Part shown: positions 1 to 12,400 of the stretch, one piece after another | Numbering within the stretch: the stretch's first letter is position 1 | How the letters are laid out: every line of letters begins with the position of its first letter | NCBI RefSeq assembly: GCF_029962835.1 | Contig: NC_080577.1 | Span: 26,518,501 to 26,582,500, forward strand | Direction: 5' to 3' | DNA from: Magnolia sinica | Taxonomy: Eukaryota > Streptophyta > Magnoliopsida > Magnoliales > Magnoliaceae | DNA: 64,000 bases | Notes under the pieces: model-generated | Told to the model about the DNA's origin: nothing | The model's input: the letters and a program-made list of their open reading frames with translations, nothing else | The model's database searches: none | Made by a program: the position numbers and the translations under genes

Positions 1-450
1 CTTCCAATTTTCTCAAATTACCAAACCCTAGATCTTCAAAACCTTCAATTAAACCCAAATCCCTAAATTCCCTACAGTTGAAACCCTAATTCCCTTCTCC
101 TAATACCTAACCCCTTTAACAACCCTTTACCCAATTTACCCAATTAACCCGAATTCCAAGTTTTCCCCAATTTCCCTAATCCCTAATGTCACCCTAAGTA
201 GTATTAGACCTTCTTCTTTAAAATAGGCTTAACCCTGTGCTAATTGGATGTTTATATATCCATCAAATCCTAGTTTTTCATATTTAATGGTCTTGTAGGA
301 TGATGCTTGGCAACCTAGGCTTAAACTATGCATGATCTCCTTCTAGAATCTTGATATTTGTGGTGATGGTATCAAGCTTTGTGATTTTCATGAATTAATT
401 TAATTTTGCTTATTGATCTCTCACATTATTTGAGTTCATGCATTGGTCCT
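1..450. other. Unassigned AT-rich, CCCTAA-rich sequence (probable LTR-element leader)
   Basis: No coding exon of the flanking genes is recognisable. The first 240 bases are rich in scattered CCCTAA/AACCCTA words between C- and T-rich stretches. A similar text occurs at 30200-30310 inside LTR-retrotransposon debris, so I infer an LTR or 5' leader of a retroelement that truncates the LINE beginning at 451. The element was not identified. Confidence 0.3.
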
Positions 451-2502
451 ATATCACAAGGATAAAGAAAAATGGAGACAAAGGATCACCCTAGAAAAGG
501 CCCTGAGAAGACTTAAAAGAAGCCAAAGGGAGAACTGTTAATGAGCACAAAGAATCTGGCTGAAGAAATACATGAATTGATCCAGATCCTCCATTTGGCT
601 CCAAAGCCCATAAGAGATAACATATAATCCAGGAAAGTCTAATCGACATGGATGTAGGCCTTCTCAAAGTCAAGTTTACGAAGGACGCCCAACCTTCCCA
701 CTCTATTGACACGAATCAAGACATTCATGTGCAATCAACACACTATCCAGAATTTTGTCTCCTAAGAATAAAGGCACTTTGATAAGGTGAGACAACCTTC
801 GAAAGCACTTGTCTCAACCTTTGACAAAGCACTTTAGCAATGATCTTGTATAGGCCCCCAATCAAACTAATCGGGCAGAAATCTTTCAAGTTTTCTACTC
901 CCTCCAACTTCGGAATAAGGGTGATGAAAGAAGATCACATCTCATAGGGAAGACAACCCAACTAAAAGAACTCTCTGACAAAGCCTGAGAGATCCGACTT
1001 AACCAAATCCCAAAAAGATTGGAAAAAGGCCAAGGGAAACCCATTGGGCCTCAACAACTTGTCCCTCCCCAAATCGGAGATTGTTGCCTTGATCTCATCG
1101 AGAAGGAGCAATTTCTCAAGAGAATTTGCATCCTCCTGAGATGTTATCGAAATGAAGGCCATCTAACATGGGACACTCTACTCCCTCAGTTTAAAGAGGG
1201 AGGGAATAGAAGTTAGCAATAGAATTACAAATCTGACTTTTATCAGAAACTCTAACTCTGTCCACCATGAGAGAGGAAATAAAGTTGGATCGATCCCTTG
1301 CGCTGGCTATACCATGGAAGAAATTTGTATTTTTTATCTACCTCTTTCAACCAAACAGCACAAAAGCATGATCTCCAACTTCCTTCCTCCTCCCTGAGGT
1401 GAGAACAATAGTCAGAAGATAACTTATTTCTCAGCAATCTATCTACATCAAAGAGAGGGTCTCTTTCTTCCTTAATGTCCAACACATGAATCTCATAAAG
1501 GAAGCCATCTCCTTCTCCCTTAGACCAAAAATCTCCCAAGGCCATGATATGAGCTTGGATTTCAACATCTGTAACTTTTTGAAAAAGTTTAAACCCTAAT
1601 GTACCCTCGACCTCAAAGGAGGATCACAAGTTAGAGACCATGGCATGAAAACCCTCCATTTCGCCAAGCGAACTCGAACTAAAGGGCTTAGGGCCGCGGT
1701 TGATATCATCTACTTCCAGGCTTTAACAAGATCGGGCAATGGTCTGAAACTGGCTTGGGGAGGCCAGATTGGCAAGTAAAAGGGAAGTTCCAAATTTAGT
1801 CCAGGGAGACTAAGAATCTTTCTAGAAGACTCATTGTCATGGATGACCGGTCACTCAGCTAAGTACATCTCACTACCGCCATAGGCAAATCCACAAGATC
1901 ATGCTTCCTAACCCACTTAGAAAAGGAGCGCATACTAGTGGTTAACATCATGCTTCCTAACCCACTTAGAAAAGGAGCACATACTAGTGGTTAACATCAT
2001 GCTTCCTAACCCACTTAGAAAAGGAGCGCATACTAGTGGTTAACATCATGCTTCCTAACTCACTTAGAAAAGGAGCGCATACTAATGGTAACCAAACCAC
2101 ATGAGGAACCACCCCTCACCCTGGAAAAAACAAAAAAAAAAAAAAAAGGTCCACCACAGAGTAATGGCCGGTCAGGGCCATAAACTCCAAAAAAGATCCA
2201 TTTGAATCGGGAAGGGACCTCCTGAAGAACAACATTAACTAAAAAGAGACCCACCCAACAATCCTTTTTGCGCCACAACAACGAGTCCCAAAAAACTAAA
2301 ATACCGCCCCCATACCCAATGCCATTCGCTCACTCCGCACCTCTCCGACTCCAAATCAATCTTACCAGACCACTGTCAACGGCTTGGATCTTGGACTCTT
2401 AGATGACTATTAGACTTGCTTTCAAGCGATTGCAAATTTCTTACGCCTGAGATCTCTTTCGGGAATAGCCCGACCCCCGAATTTCCAATAGAGGATCTTC
2501 AT
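451..2502 (-). pseudogene. LINE ORF2 remnant: endonuclease and partial reverse transcriptase
   Basis: The frame opening at 2502 reads MKILYWKFGG, the degraded form of the [12 protein letters not shown] start of the apurinic-type endonuclease that is seen intact in the second LINE at 19454. Further on are an endonuclease segment (FGVYGPDRPLL, about 2130-2200), a linker rich in E and W (1252-1545), the RT entry segment with FPLAFFQSFWDLVKSD (about 1000-1060) and a palm segment at 450-712. Frames shift repeatedly and a 49-bp tandem duplication interrupts the endonuclease, so no protein can be made. The role of such a protein is target-primed reverse transcription. Confidence 0.75.
1898..2092. 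repeat. Tandem repeat, 49 bp x 4, inside the LINE endonuclease
   Basis: Four consecutive copies start at 1898, 1947, 1996 and 2045. Copies 1-3 are almost identical and copy 4 carries a few changes. The unit corresponds to the FSKWVRKHD segment of the endonuclease. Since 49 is not a multiple of 3, the expansion shifts the frame, so it arose after the LINE died or killed it. Confidence 0.95.
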
Positions 2503-2519
2503 TGGGGAAACAACCTTAC

Positions 2520-4330
2520 CCCTCTACCCTTCCTCTTACTGCGAAGAATGGCTTCCATCTAAGAATTCGGAAGCAACCAAGATTATCCAACTCCCTACAT
2601 CGCTTGGCCGATTCAGGAGAATGGATAGGGGAAGCAGAGACTAGAATCCAAATGCCCCTCCCAACAACCAGCTGAAACATGGCTATGTAATCTTCATCAT
2701 GGTTACCAAACACCACTTCTAGCAACTTTTCCACATGACGGATTGCCTCCTCCATCCATCTTTTCTTTTTAATCGACTCTAGTAATCTCTCCACACTCCT
2801 ATGAGATGACAAAGGGCGAGCACTGGCCAGAAGGATCCTTGAGGTTACTTGAAACAAAAAGAGGCTCGAAGAGGGGAAATGTCTAAGGCCTCCACCAGAA
2901 GACCCTAGTCATTTCAACCTGAATAGCAACAACCATCCCAACCTTAGAAGATGAACAAACCAATCGAGAGGAAATAGGAGAAAAGGGAACCAAAGCTAGA
3001 GGCCCAACAACCTCCGTACTCTAGACCAAACTAGACTCAACTAAACCAAAACAAGACCTCAGAGACTCCAACCCTAAAGATGACAAAAAGGTCTAAAAAG
3101 ACTCGGCAAAAGTAAGAGGGGAGGAATGGAGGACCGAGTTCAAAAGAAGGGCGAGAGGCACATCTGTCGAAGAAAAAGAAGACACATTCGCCTGGGGGAT
3201 AGACCCTCTGTGCCGATCTAAGGTGGAGGGACATCCTCCATGTCACCATCATTGAGATTCCCGACTGCCGATAAGAGAGAGCACGTGATCAATTACGAGC
3301 CATCTTCCTCTCCTTAAAAGGCACCCTCGTCAAAACTCATAATGGAAAGGTCTCTTTTAGCCAACCCCGAGACGCCCACATCAAGAGATAAATCAATTGT
3401 TGCGATACCCTCTCTATTCGAGACCCTGGGACTCGGACACCTGTCCTTGATATTTAAAGCAGGCTGACTTGCAATGTCATTCCAAGCACTTAGGGGGGTT
3501 GACTCGTGGCAAGGCCGCAGCGTTGCCATTAAAAGCAGAGGTGACGCTCTTCTCAAAGGCATTGCCTGATGAAGGAGAGGAAAGGACACCGGGCAAGCTA
3601 TAACAGGACCCCGTTGGGGATGAAGAGCACATGGCCAAAGAAGAACACGCCTTGGAAGATTGAGGGACGATAGAGGCTACGCGTGCAGATTCAACTAGCA
3701 CAGACGAGACAATCGATAACAGAGGGTTAATCATGCCCCTACACGGGGCATCAAAATGTCTCGGCTCCTGCCTTGATGAAGCCACCCCACCGCCCAACAT
3801 TAAAACACTTGAGCCACCTTCTGACTGGGCATCGACAGGTGTCCATTGTCTACAGATGGGACAAGAGGACCAACTAGCGCTAATGAGACGATAAGGGTAG
3901 ACAATATCTCAAGTTGAGAGAAAGGAGCGGCCCCACTAAGCACTACAGTGGGCCGATTAGGAGCAAGACCTATCTGATGAGGAATTTCCTCCCTCCACGT
4001 ATCCACCTCAGTGTCAAGGATAGAGAGCTAACCGGCCTAGGATGAGAAACAAGACTGACCCGAGGATTAGAGGCAGGGAAAGGACTATCCAAAAAAATAA
4101 ATACATAAAAAAGAGTTTGTGATTTACAAGTTATGATCTCGGTCTCCTTGCATTGGCATACACCATCAATCACCACTCTCAAACCTTCATATGACTCTAA
4201 GCCAGAAAGAAACAACTACTCCTCGAGTCTTTTCATTATGATTGAATTGCCACATTCAATTTCGTGGAGAGCATCTCCTTGTTATCTCAACGTAGAGATC
4301 CATCTCTTTGATTCTCTTCTCTTATAAGCA
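2520..4330 (-). pseudogene. LINE ORF1 remnant
   Basis: Short minus-strand frames can be read in series between 4330 and 2520. The most telling is LESYEGLRVVIDGVCQC (about 4130-4200), a segment typical of plant L1-type ORF1 proteins close to their zinc-knuckle region. The rest is low-complexity, Ser/Pro-rich and broken by stops. ORF1 proteins bind the LINE RNA. The 5' limit near 4330 is a judgement from loss of similarity. Confidence 0.55.
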
Positions 4331-4597
4331 AGCCATCATTAAGGATGTTAAAAATGCAAAAAGTCAATTTTATGTATGCATTGTGTATGTTCAACTTTCA
4401 TTTATGTTGTTTGTGGGTTTGGTTAGCCCATTTATTCTTCAAGATTAAGCTTTCTAGATCCCTCTCCCTCCCTACTACAGTAATATGTCAGTGAAAGAAA
4501 GGCAAGGACAAGCATGATTAGTTACCAAACTTTTAAATGGACTCCCTAAAGGGCTTTACTCAGATAGTATTGACTGTTTGCTTACAGCACCCACTCT
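4331..4597. other. Unassigned spacer
   Basis: AT-rich sequence between the LINE and element A. I see no exon, repeat or RNA gene in it. Confidence 0.4.
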
Positions 4598-6145
4598 TTC
4601 AGATATCAGCAATAATATCAATATTATTATCACCGATATTATTGGTATCACTGGCCGACAATACCAAAAAGTCCAAAAAAATGGAATTATTCCCAGGTAT
4701 TGCCCTATTGTATCACTAAAATGCCTCCAATGTTTCCATATAACCCTTCCCATGTATCAACTTGTATCAACAACATTATTGCCGATACCACTTGATACAT
4801 GGAAAAAGCATACGTGAATTGTGTAAATAGGCAGAGAATATATATATATATATATATTAGAAAATCCGGTTTTTTAGATTTTTTTTGTTTGTTTTCATCT
4901 TGTGGAGAGTGGATTTCAACACCTCTTCTTGAAGCACGGTGACTCGAATCCTTCATTTGAGGGAGAAATTGAAGCTCGAAAGCTCAGTGGGCCGAAACAC
5001 CTAAGGTAAGAAAAAAATTTAAATAAAAATTTGTGTTTTTCTTTCTTTCTTTTTGCATAGATTTCACTAAAAATCCTTGTCTATGCATGATGCTCATTGA
5101 CATGGATTCGAGTAGAAAATCGAAAGATTTGGGAGTTACAATTTGGGCGGGGGGGTCGAGGAAATCTAATTTTTCCCCGTTTTCTTACCTAAATTAACCA
5201 ATTGAGAGCCCAATTTTTAATATGATGATGAGAGATAGTAAATCTATTGATTCATGTAGATTTTTCAAAAAAATAATAATTATTTAAAATTTTGAAAAAT
5301 AAATAAAAAATCCATTCATTTAAAAAATTAAATTTCCACTTTAAAAATATTTTTTCCATGGATGCGTGGTTGTATCATAAAATGCATGTATGTGTGCATA
5401 GATGGATGTATGGATTTGTCATGTATATGTGTATGTAGGGACGGATGTATGTTTGCATGCATAGATAGACGGATGTATTAGTGGATGTATGCATGGATGG
5501 ATTGATGGATGTATTAATGTATGCATGGATGTATAGACATGTATGTGTGTGTGTATGTATGTATGGATGGATGGATGGATAGACATGTATGTATGTATGC
5601 ATGTATTGATTATGTACATATGTATGCATCAATTGATGGATCATTTATGTGTGGATGCATATATGCATGGATGGATAGATGGTTGGAATGTATGTGTTGT
5701 ATGTATGTATGAATGCATGTTTGTATGCATGGATGAATCATGTATGTGTGGATGTGTGCATGCATGCATGGATGAATCATGTACGTGTGTATGTGTGCAT
5801 GCATGCATGGATGGATGGATCATGTGCATATGAACGGATTGATAGATGCATGTCTGTATGCATCGATGGATCATGTATGTGTGCAGGTATGTGTGCATGT
5901 ATGTATGCATGGACGGATGGATGGACTCATTTTGGTTACTATCGCACTTATTTTTTACAACACTTGCTTTAGGCCCCTATTAAATGGAAAGTTATTATAT
6001 ATGGTTCTTTTCCCACAATTTTCCCTATGTTTGCCTTAGTCAATGGTACATTTCCTAGCATCAGCAATAATATCCACAATATCGAAACATGTTTCTGGGT
6101 CCCCGGTCAGCGATACATGTAACAATACTAATAATATGAACTCTG
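4598..6145. mobile_element. Element A: TATCG-rich ends around a microsatellite core
   Basis: The left end (4598-4800) is an array of ATATC/GATATT/TATCG words with inverted-repeat potential, and the right end (about 6055-6145) contains CAGCGATACATGTAACAATA. Between them lie a T/A-rich segment, one copy of a 'GTGGATTTCAACACCTC' unit (about 4905-4930), a TGGA/TGTA microsatellite, and the block ACTCATTTTGGTTACTAT (about 5925-5942) followed by TTAGGCCCCTATTAAA. The same order is found at 42868-45505 and, reversed, at 20669-22315, so this is a dispersed element. I cannot assign it to a known superfamily. No protein is encoded. Confidence 0.6.
5384..5925. repeat. Compound microsatellite (ATGTATGG/ATGGATGC)n
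   Basis: About 540 bp of interrupted TGGA, TGTA and TGCA tetranucleotide runs. It is open in several frames on both strands only because the repeat lacks stops; the resulting Met/Cys/Tyr- or His/Ile-rich frames are not genes. It forms the core of element A. Confidence 0.95.
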
Positions 6146-6358
6146 ATAGCGCCCATGGCTACTGTAAGAATTTTAAGGAAAGCCATTGCCCAGTGACATT
6201 ACAAAGCACCCTAGATTTTCTTTGAATTGCAATCAATAAGAGAACATATACAATCGGTACAATACTACCATGTTATTAAAAGAAACTGGAAAAATAATGA
6301 AAAGGAAAACCACAAAGTCTGAAAGTAAAAGGAAGACAATATCAAAACCTGAGCTAAC
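6146..6358 (-). other. GR intron 7, first part
   Basis: Starts with the GTTAGC donor after exon 7. No further GR exon was recognised anywhere leftwards to position 1, so intron 7 is at least 6.3 kb and contains element A and the first LINE. Confidence 0.6.
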
Positions 6359-6442
6359 CTCAATGGAAGTGCTTTTCGGTAAAAAAGGTCCACTGTAGCA
6401 CCCATCCCACGCCATATTGAAGCGAACTCAACTGCAATGTAC
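6359..6442 (-). CDS. GR: GR exon 7 (last one in the window)
   Basis: 84 bases after a TATATAG acceptor, encoding [20 protein letters not shown] and eight more residues, ending in phase 2 at GTTAGC. Together with exon 6 it builds the GxGYIA nucleotide-binding motif. The following exon was not found between 6358 and 1. Confidence 0.92.
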
Positions 6443-9400
6443 CTATATAAGATGGGGTTGTATCAGGAATTAAGCAATGACCAGAACAAACCAATAGGGG
6501 ATTAACTTCAAGACATGACAAGTGAACAACTGACAATGACCTGCTTCCATAGCATAGTGGGGGAAAAAAACTGATAATAACCTACCCGGCTCCGAGTATC
6601 ACAACACGTTTGGGAAACTCATCCAAGCTCAAAGCTTCATCAGAAGTGATAGCCAGCTCCTAAAAGACATGTTAGAGGTAAGATGTTACAATTGCAAAGA
6701 GAAAGCAGCAGAACCTTAAGTCACATTCTCCAATTTAACACATCGTGGGTTCAAGATATGTAAGGCACAAAACATGCATCAAGGCTTCCCAAAAAAAAAA
6801 AAAAAAAAAGAGCATAAGCTATGGACGCAAGTGCATAAAAGATTGGATCTACAATCGACAAGTGGAAAAAGTATGGTAGCATTCATTTGCATGCCAAGAG
6901 TCTCTAAAAGATGCAGATTTGTAACCAAGAGCAAAAACGATGAAGTATTAAAGCACAGCCAGAGGAAATGTCGCAAGGTGTGATGAAACCAGATGATCAT
7001 GACAAAATCAATTTAAAAAAAAAAAAAAAAATTTGAAAAGGAACTGGAAATAAGTATTTCTTTTTCTTTTTCTTTTCTTTTTTTTTTTTCCTTTTTTTTT
7101 TTTTTTTTTGTAAAATGTAGGGTACAAAAAGGTTCAGCAAGTTTCATAAGCATAAACCTAAAGCGGCCAATCGACATGATACAAATTTATTGAACCAAGG
7201 GATGAGTTTCTGGAAAAGGTAGTCATCATCATCACCTAAGCCTTATCCCAAGTCCCAACTAACTGGAAAAGATCAGTGTATAAAATTAGAAACTTATATG
7301 GAAAAGGAACTGTTCCTTGGTATGGATGTATTTGTTTATTCATGTATAATACACAACATATTTAATAACAGTGATGTTGGCTGTAATGGCCAGCCTTATG
7401 GCTGTTACGATATGTTCTGTAATCGCCTTGTAACGGTCAATCATTTTTTAATGAAGAAAATGTATCAGCCCCATATTGGACAGTTACGGGCCTCTATTTT
7501 TTTTCAGAATAAGTGTTACATCCCTGTATTGCATGTTGGGTTCCACCATAACTTTTTTTCAATTCCATGATAATATAGCTAGTTTTATTATCTACCAGTC
7601 AATCATAAATAATGCAGCTCAACTAAACAAGGTTAAGAAACACAACAAGAATAAAGACATCCAAATAACATTGATGCAATAGGTGCCTAGAAATGCACAA
7701 ACAAGATCAAAATTGAGAAATAAACACAAGTGGACATGTATATGCACATGTGCAAAATGCATGCATAAAAACAAAGGCAGAGCTTGGGGAATTTCTATAG
7801 CTGGTTCTGTTGAGAAAGTAAACATTCTGTGTTCTTAAGACCTTTTCTCGTGTTTTAATATATTCATAATAGTAATAATTATTATTAAATAATTCTGTAA
7901 CTGGAATATGCTCTTATCATGCCATTTATGTGAAGTTCTAGTCTTTTGTTGTAGAAATAACAGGATTTGATTAATCTTTATAAACATATTTACATTTTCC
8001 AAGTCAACTAACCAACTTCCAACAACTATATTGCCTCCGTGAGATGAGAAAAACAAAACATAAAACGTGAATCAGTACATATAATCAAACCCACAATAAT
8101 GCAGATATGAATAACTGTCCACTCAATCGAGAAAGCTGGATTGCTAGTCATCCAATTACATATGGTATAAAAACTTTAAGGCAGAAATTCAAATTGTCTG
8201 AAACCGAAGCTGGGTAAATATGCATTAGAGCTGAAATAGTTGGAACCTATGTTGGTAGGGGTTTGAAGAGCAATCATAACTTCAATGCCACTTCAACTAA
8301 TTTTGAAATTCGGAAGATCAAAGGATTTTGAAATTTGGAAATTTTTTTTTCCTTTTTTGTGATGAATGAAAATTTGAAATTTTGAAAGCAACATGTGTTG
8401 CATATTAGCTAGTGAAGAGGGGCCTAAGTTTACCATCAAAAAATTTCTAAGCACCCTAGTATAAAACTAACCTGCCCAGGAATCGATGGCCGTTGAGCCC
8501 GACTGCCAGTGGCAATCAAGATATGCTTTGCTGAATATTGGCGCTTCGCACCATCTGGTTGTGTCAGCTCAACTCCATGAGAATCAATTACCTTTCCCTC
8601 ACCCTCCAACATTGTTACCCCAGAACTGGACAATAACCGCTTGTATATTCCATTTAATCTGATTATTTCCTGTGTCTGCAATATGAACAAACAAAAAGAT
8701 AGAATGTGAAACGGAAGAAATATTGTTACCAATAGAGTACTATCCAGACTCCAAACTGTTTATAATGCTGAAATTTAACTGAGACAGTGCATCCAAGCTT
8801 TGTTAATTTACTGGGAAGGCTGTATCTGCCAGAACAATAATTTCTAGCGAGGGCCTGTGAAACACGAAGATAAATTTAGCCATTGTAAATCCCAAAACAC
8901 CAAATGGCAGTCTGTTACAAAGAGTCAATGACGCAATCAGTCCTATAGTGATAGGTTTTTCACAGCGTCCTACAGTGCATCTCGGTAACACTACGGTATG
9001 TAGTACTAATCTCAGCATGGTTTATATAGAGTCCCAGTCAATTTGGAATCTTAGTATCAGTCAGTCTACTATTTTCTTCTAGAAAACAGTCTGTTATTAA
9101 TAGATCAATATGATTGGGAATGTTTCTGATAAGGTGTTTGCACTAATTAGGAATAGTTTGAGTCTCACTTAGAAACCCATGTACTTCTGCCTATAAATAG
9201 GCTAGTAGCAGGTTCTTCATATGAACTAGATTCTATGATTTTATGAAATAAGAAACTATTCTATTTTTTATTTTTTATTTTGAAAGATGATTATATTAAA
9301 AGAAGGCACGAAGCCAAACAGAAACAAAGGCAGACAAGAAACAAAACAGTACAAAAGGAAACAGAAAAACCAGAAAGAAAAAGAAAAAAAAAAAAAACCA

Positions 9401-12400
9401 GGGCCCCAAAGCAAGAAAGCTGCAAGGGGACTGGATAAAAGGAAAAGAATACAAGAGCTAGTTGCTCAAGCCCAAAACCTGACCCAGGAGCCTCGAAGAG
9501 AGGCCCAATCTCTAACTGACTGCAGAATAGACCAAAACACTCTTCTAGCAGGTCTGATCTCATTATTAAAGCATCACTTGTTTCTCTCTAGCCAGATTTC
9601 CCAGAAGGCAGAGAGGAGACAGAGCCGCCACCTCTTCTTTCCAAGCTTGCCACCACCACCAACCTCCCAAGATTGATGTGGCCTTCAATAGAATAAGGGA
9701 AGACCTAGGAAATGTCTGCCTGTTGCAGAATTCCACTCCAAATATAAGCAGCAAACGGATAGTGGAGGAGGAGGTGGTAAACAAACTCCACGTCTTGGAT
9801 GCAAAGGTAGCAGGCATTGGGGAGAATGAAACCCTGTTTTTGGAGATTTTCAATTTTAGGATTCGACTTCTTCCCACCGGCCAGGTGAAAGCACAGACCT
9901 TTGGAGGGGCCCCCGAGGACCACAGGGATCCCATGCAACTGAGGAGGGGGGTAGGCTCCGAAGGAGAAGTGATGCACTCTTAAAAAGACTTGATGGAGAA
10001 GACTCCACATCCCAGCTTCCACAATGCTGAATCCGGGGAGTCAGAGATTAACTCGAACTTCTGCAGGCAAGATAGAAGCATGAGTAAGCAAATTCATCTT
10101 CCTTTAGGTCTCTCTGAAAGATGGAAGTCCATACTCCCCCCAATTCCAAAGAGGAGAAACAATCTGGGACTGAGATGTTGGGGTCAGCACAAAGCCTAGC
10201 TGGAGTTGGGAAGGTTTTAGGGGTGAGGAATCACACCACGGGTCTGACCAAAATCTGGCCCTTAGACCATTTTCCACTTCAAAGGTGATGTTTGAGAAGA
10301 CCAAGGCAGCCATCGTATCCACTTCCTGAAGAGATTATATATTAGCATTTGGTGTGTGTGTGGGTGTGTGTGTGTGTGTTTTGTTTGCCGGTTGTATTAG
10401 TGCATGTGCACCTTCCTTCATGTTCCTGCAGAACTCTGTATCTTTATAATAAAAAGAGTGTTGGTGTTAGTGAAAGAAACACATCACTCATTCTCCCAAA
10501 CTCTCTCCTCTCCTCTACTCTTCTATTCTTCTCTTCCCTTCACCATTATTTCTTCCCTTTAATCTCCTACTTGGTATCAGAGCGATTTCCAGCGTCAAAA
10601 CTTGTCTCTGTGAACAGTAGATTGCTGACATCAACAGCGTACAGATGTATGGCGGGATTTGAAGAGATTTCTTTGGATTCTAGGAGAACATGATGTGATA
10701 AGATTTTTGGTGCTTTTTCGTGCTTTTTTTTATCACTCCTTTCTTGAATTTTCTTAAAATAGGGTTTTTCAAAAAACATGAGACAATCCTCCATTTTCTT
10801 GATTTCTATCAATCAATAAGCTTTTTTCTCAAATCCCCTCAACATGAATGGTCAAAATACCTCCCCCTCAATCTTTCCATAGAGGATTTTCTAAGAAAAA
10901 ATCATTTTCGAGTGATGCTTTACCCAAAAATGTGGCCAGCTGTGCGTTTTTTGGGGATTAACTGTTCCGAACATACACCCAGCTGCTGTGTATGGTCCCT
11001 TTGACTGTTCAATCCTATCTCTAGCTGTTGTTTTTCCCTTGTTGGCTATTTGGTTGCTGCCTTGTAGCTCCGGGCTGCCATTTTCCTCTTTTGGTCTGCA
11101 TGTGGGCCAGTTTTCTTCTCTTTTCGTGAGTTTCTGTTGTGGGTCATCTATGGAAGACAAAGGAGCTTCATCTTCCTCTGTCGCATCTCTTGAATCCAAC
11201 CCTTTGATGATTATGTCAGTTAAGTTGAATGGCAGCAACTATCTTCAATGGGCTCAATCCGTCAAAGTATTCTTGGGGGCCTGTGAGAAGTTATCTTACA
11301 TATTGGATGACCCTCCAAGCGCTTCAAATGCCAGTTACAAGACTTGGACAAAGGAAAATTATCAAGTTATCGCTTGGTTGCTGAATAGCATGGAGCCTTC
11401 CGTGAATAACTCTATTATGTTTCTATCTACAGCTAAGAGCATTTGCGACACTCTTCATAATATGTTCTCTGAGGCTCAAAACTTCTCAAGAGTGTTCCAA
11501 CTTATCTTAGATATTGGCCAGTTTCAACAAGAGTCCAGAACATTGAAGGATTATTATTCGACTTTACAAGGCATGTGGTATGAACTTGATATCTATCAGC
11601 CTCTTCCCTCGAAGTGTAAAGACGATCATGAATATGCTCGGAAGCAGTGCGACGACACTCGCATCATGCAGTTCTTAGCCATCTGAACTCCGACTATTAC
11701 AGTGTTCGGAGTCAGGTTGTTGTGATGGATCCTCTCCTACCGTTGACGACTGTCTATGCCATGTGTTAGTGGGCTTCCACTTCTGTGATTTCCCCTTATT
11801 CCTTTGTGCCTACAGAGCGGCCGGCTCATGTTGTTGTGGATCGCTCTCCTGTTCTTCATGGACCCCGAGTACCATCTCCTAGTTTGGGGCGTGACTTTGG
11901 ATCAGGTGGTCGTAGTAGGGGTGGAGACGATGACCATGATCATAATGGTCATCCCCCCTGTGGTCGCGGAGGACGTGGCCATGGTCATGATGGTTCTTAC
12001 TGATGCTCTCACTACGATGGAACCGGTCACACTGTTGATTACTATTGGCAACTACATGGCCGTCCTCCTTATGCCGCTGCCTCTTGTACTGCTACAGATA
12101 CTACTGAGGGGCAGGCTTCTTCCCATGTTGTTGAACAGACACCTCCTGGGAAATCTCTTGTTATTTCTCGGGCTACCTATGATACCTTGATGCGACTTCA
12201 TGTTCATGATACTCCTGAGCCTTCCTATGCAGCTTCCGCTCAGTCAGGTACTGCTCTTCTTGTGTCCTCATCCCCTACCTCATGGGTCATCAACTCTGGG
12301 GCATCACCTCACATGACTGGTAAGTCTCAACTCTTTTCTTCTTACTCTTCCTCTTACGGTCTCGATTTGTTATCATTGCCAATGGAAATCGAACTCCTAC

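Larger units (their letters stand above)
451..4330 (-). mobile_element. Degenerate L1-type LINE, ORF1 plus 3'-truncated ORF2
   Basis: Read on the minus strand the order is ORF1 (about 4330 to 2520), an ORF2 start near 2502, endonuclease, linker, then reverse transcriptase to about 451, where homology stops inside the palm region (DPLSPF-like segment). The RT thumb, zinc knuckle and poly-A tail are missing, so the 3' end is truncated by the sequence at 1-450. Many stops and frameshifts show that it is an old dead copy. It lies downstream of GR exon 7, in the gene's continuing intron or beyond. Confidence 0.8.

Noticed and set aside
1..240. Interstitial telomere (CCCTAAA repeats)
   Set aside because: The CCCTAA words are scattered and never in an exact tandem array, and similar text occurs in LTR debris at 30200.
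1898..2092. CRISPR-like array
   Set aside because: The repeats are contiguous 49-bp units with no spacers, and the DNA is plant nuclear.
5375..5972. Several open frames on both strands rich in Met, Cys, Tyr or His
   Set aside because: They lie on the TGGA/TGTA microsatellite, which lacks stops by composition; no domain and no splice context.
9287..9676. Lys-rich plus-strand frame
   Set aside because: It is the antisense of the LINE 2 C-terminal and A-rich 3' tail.
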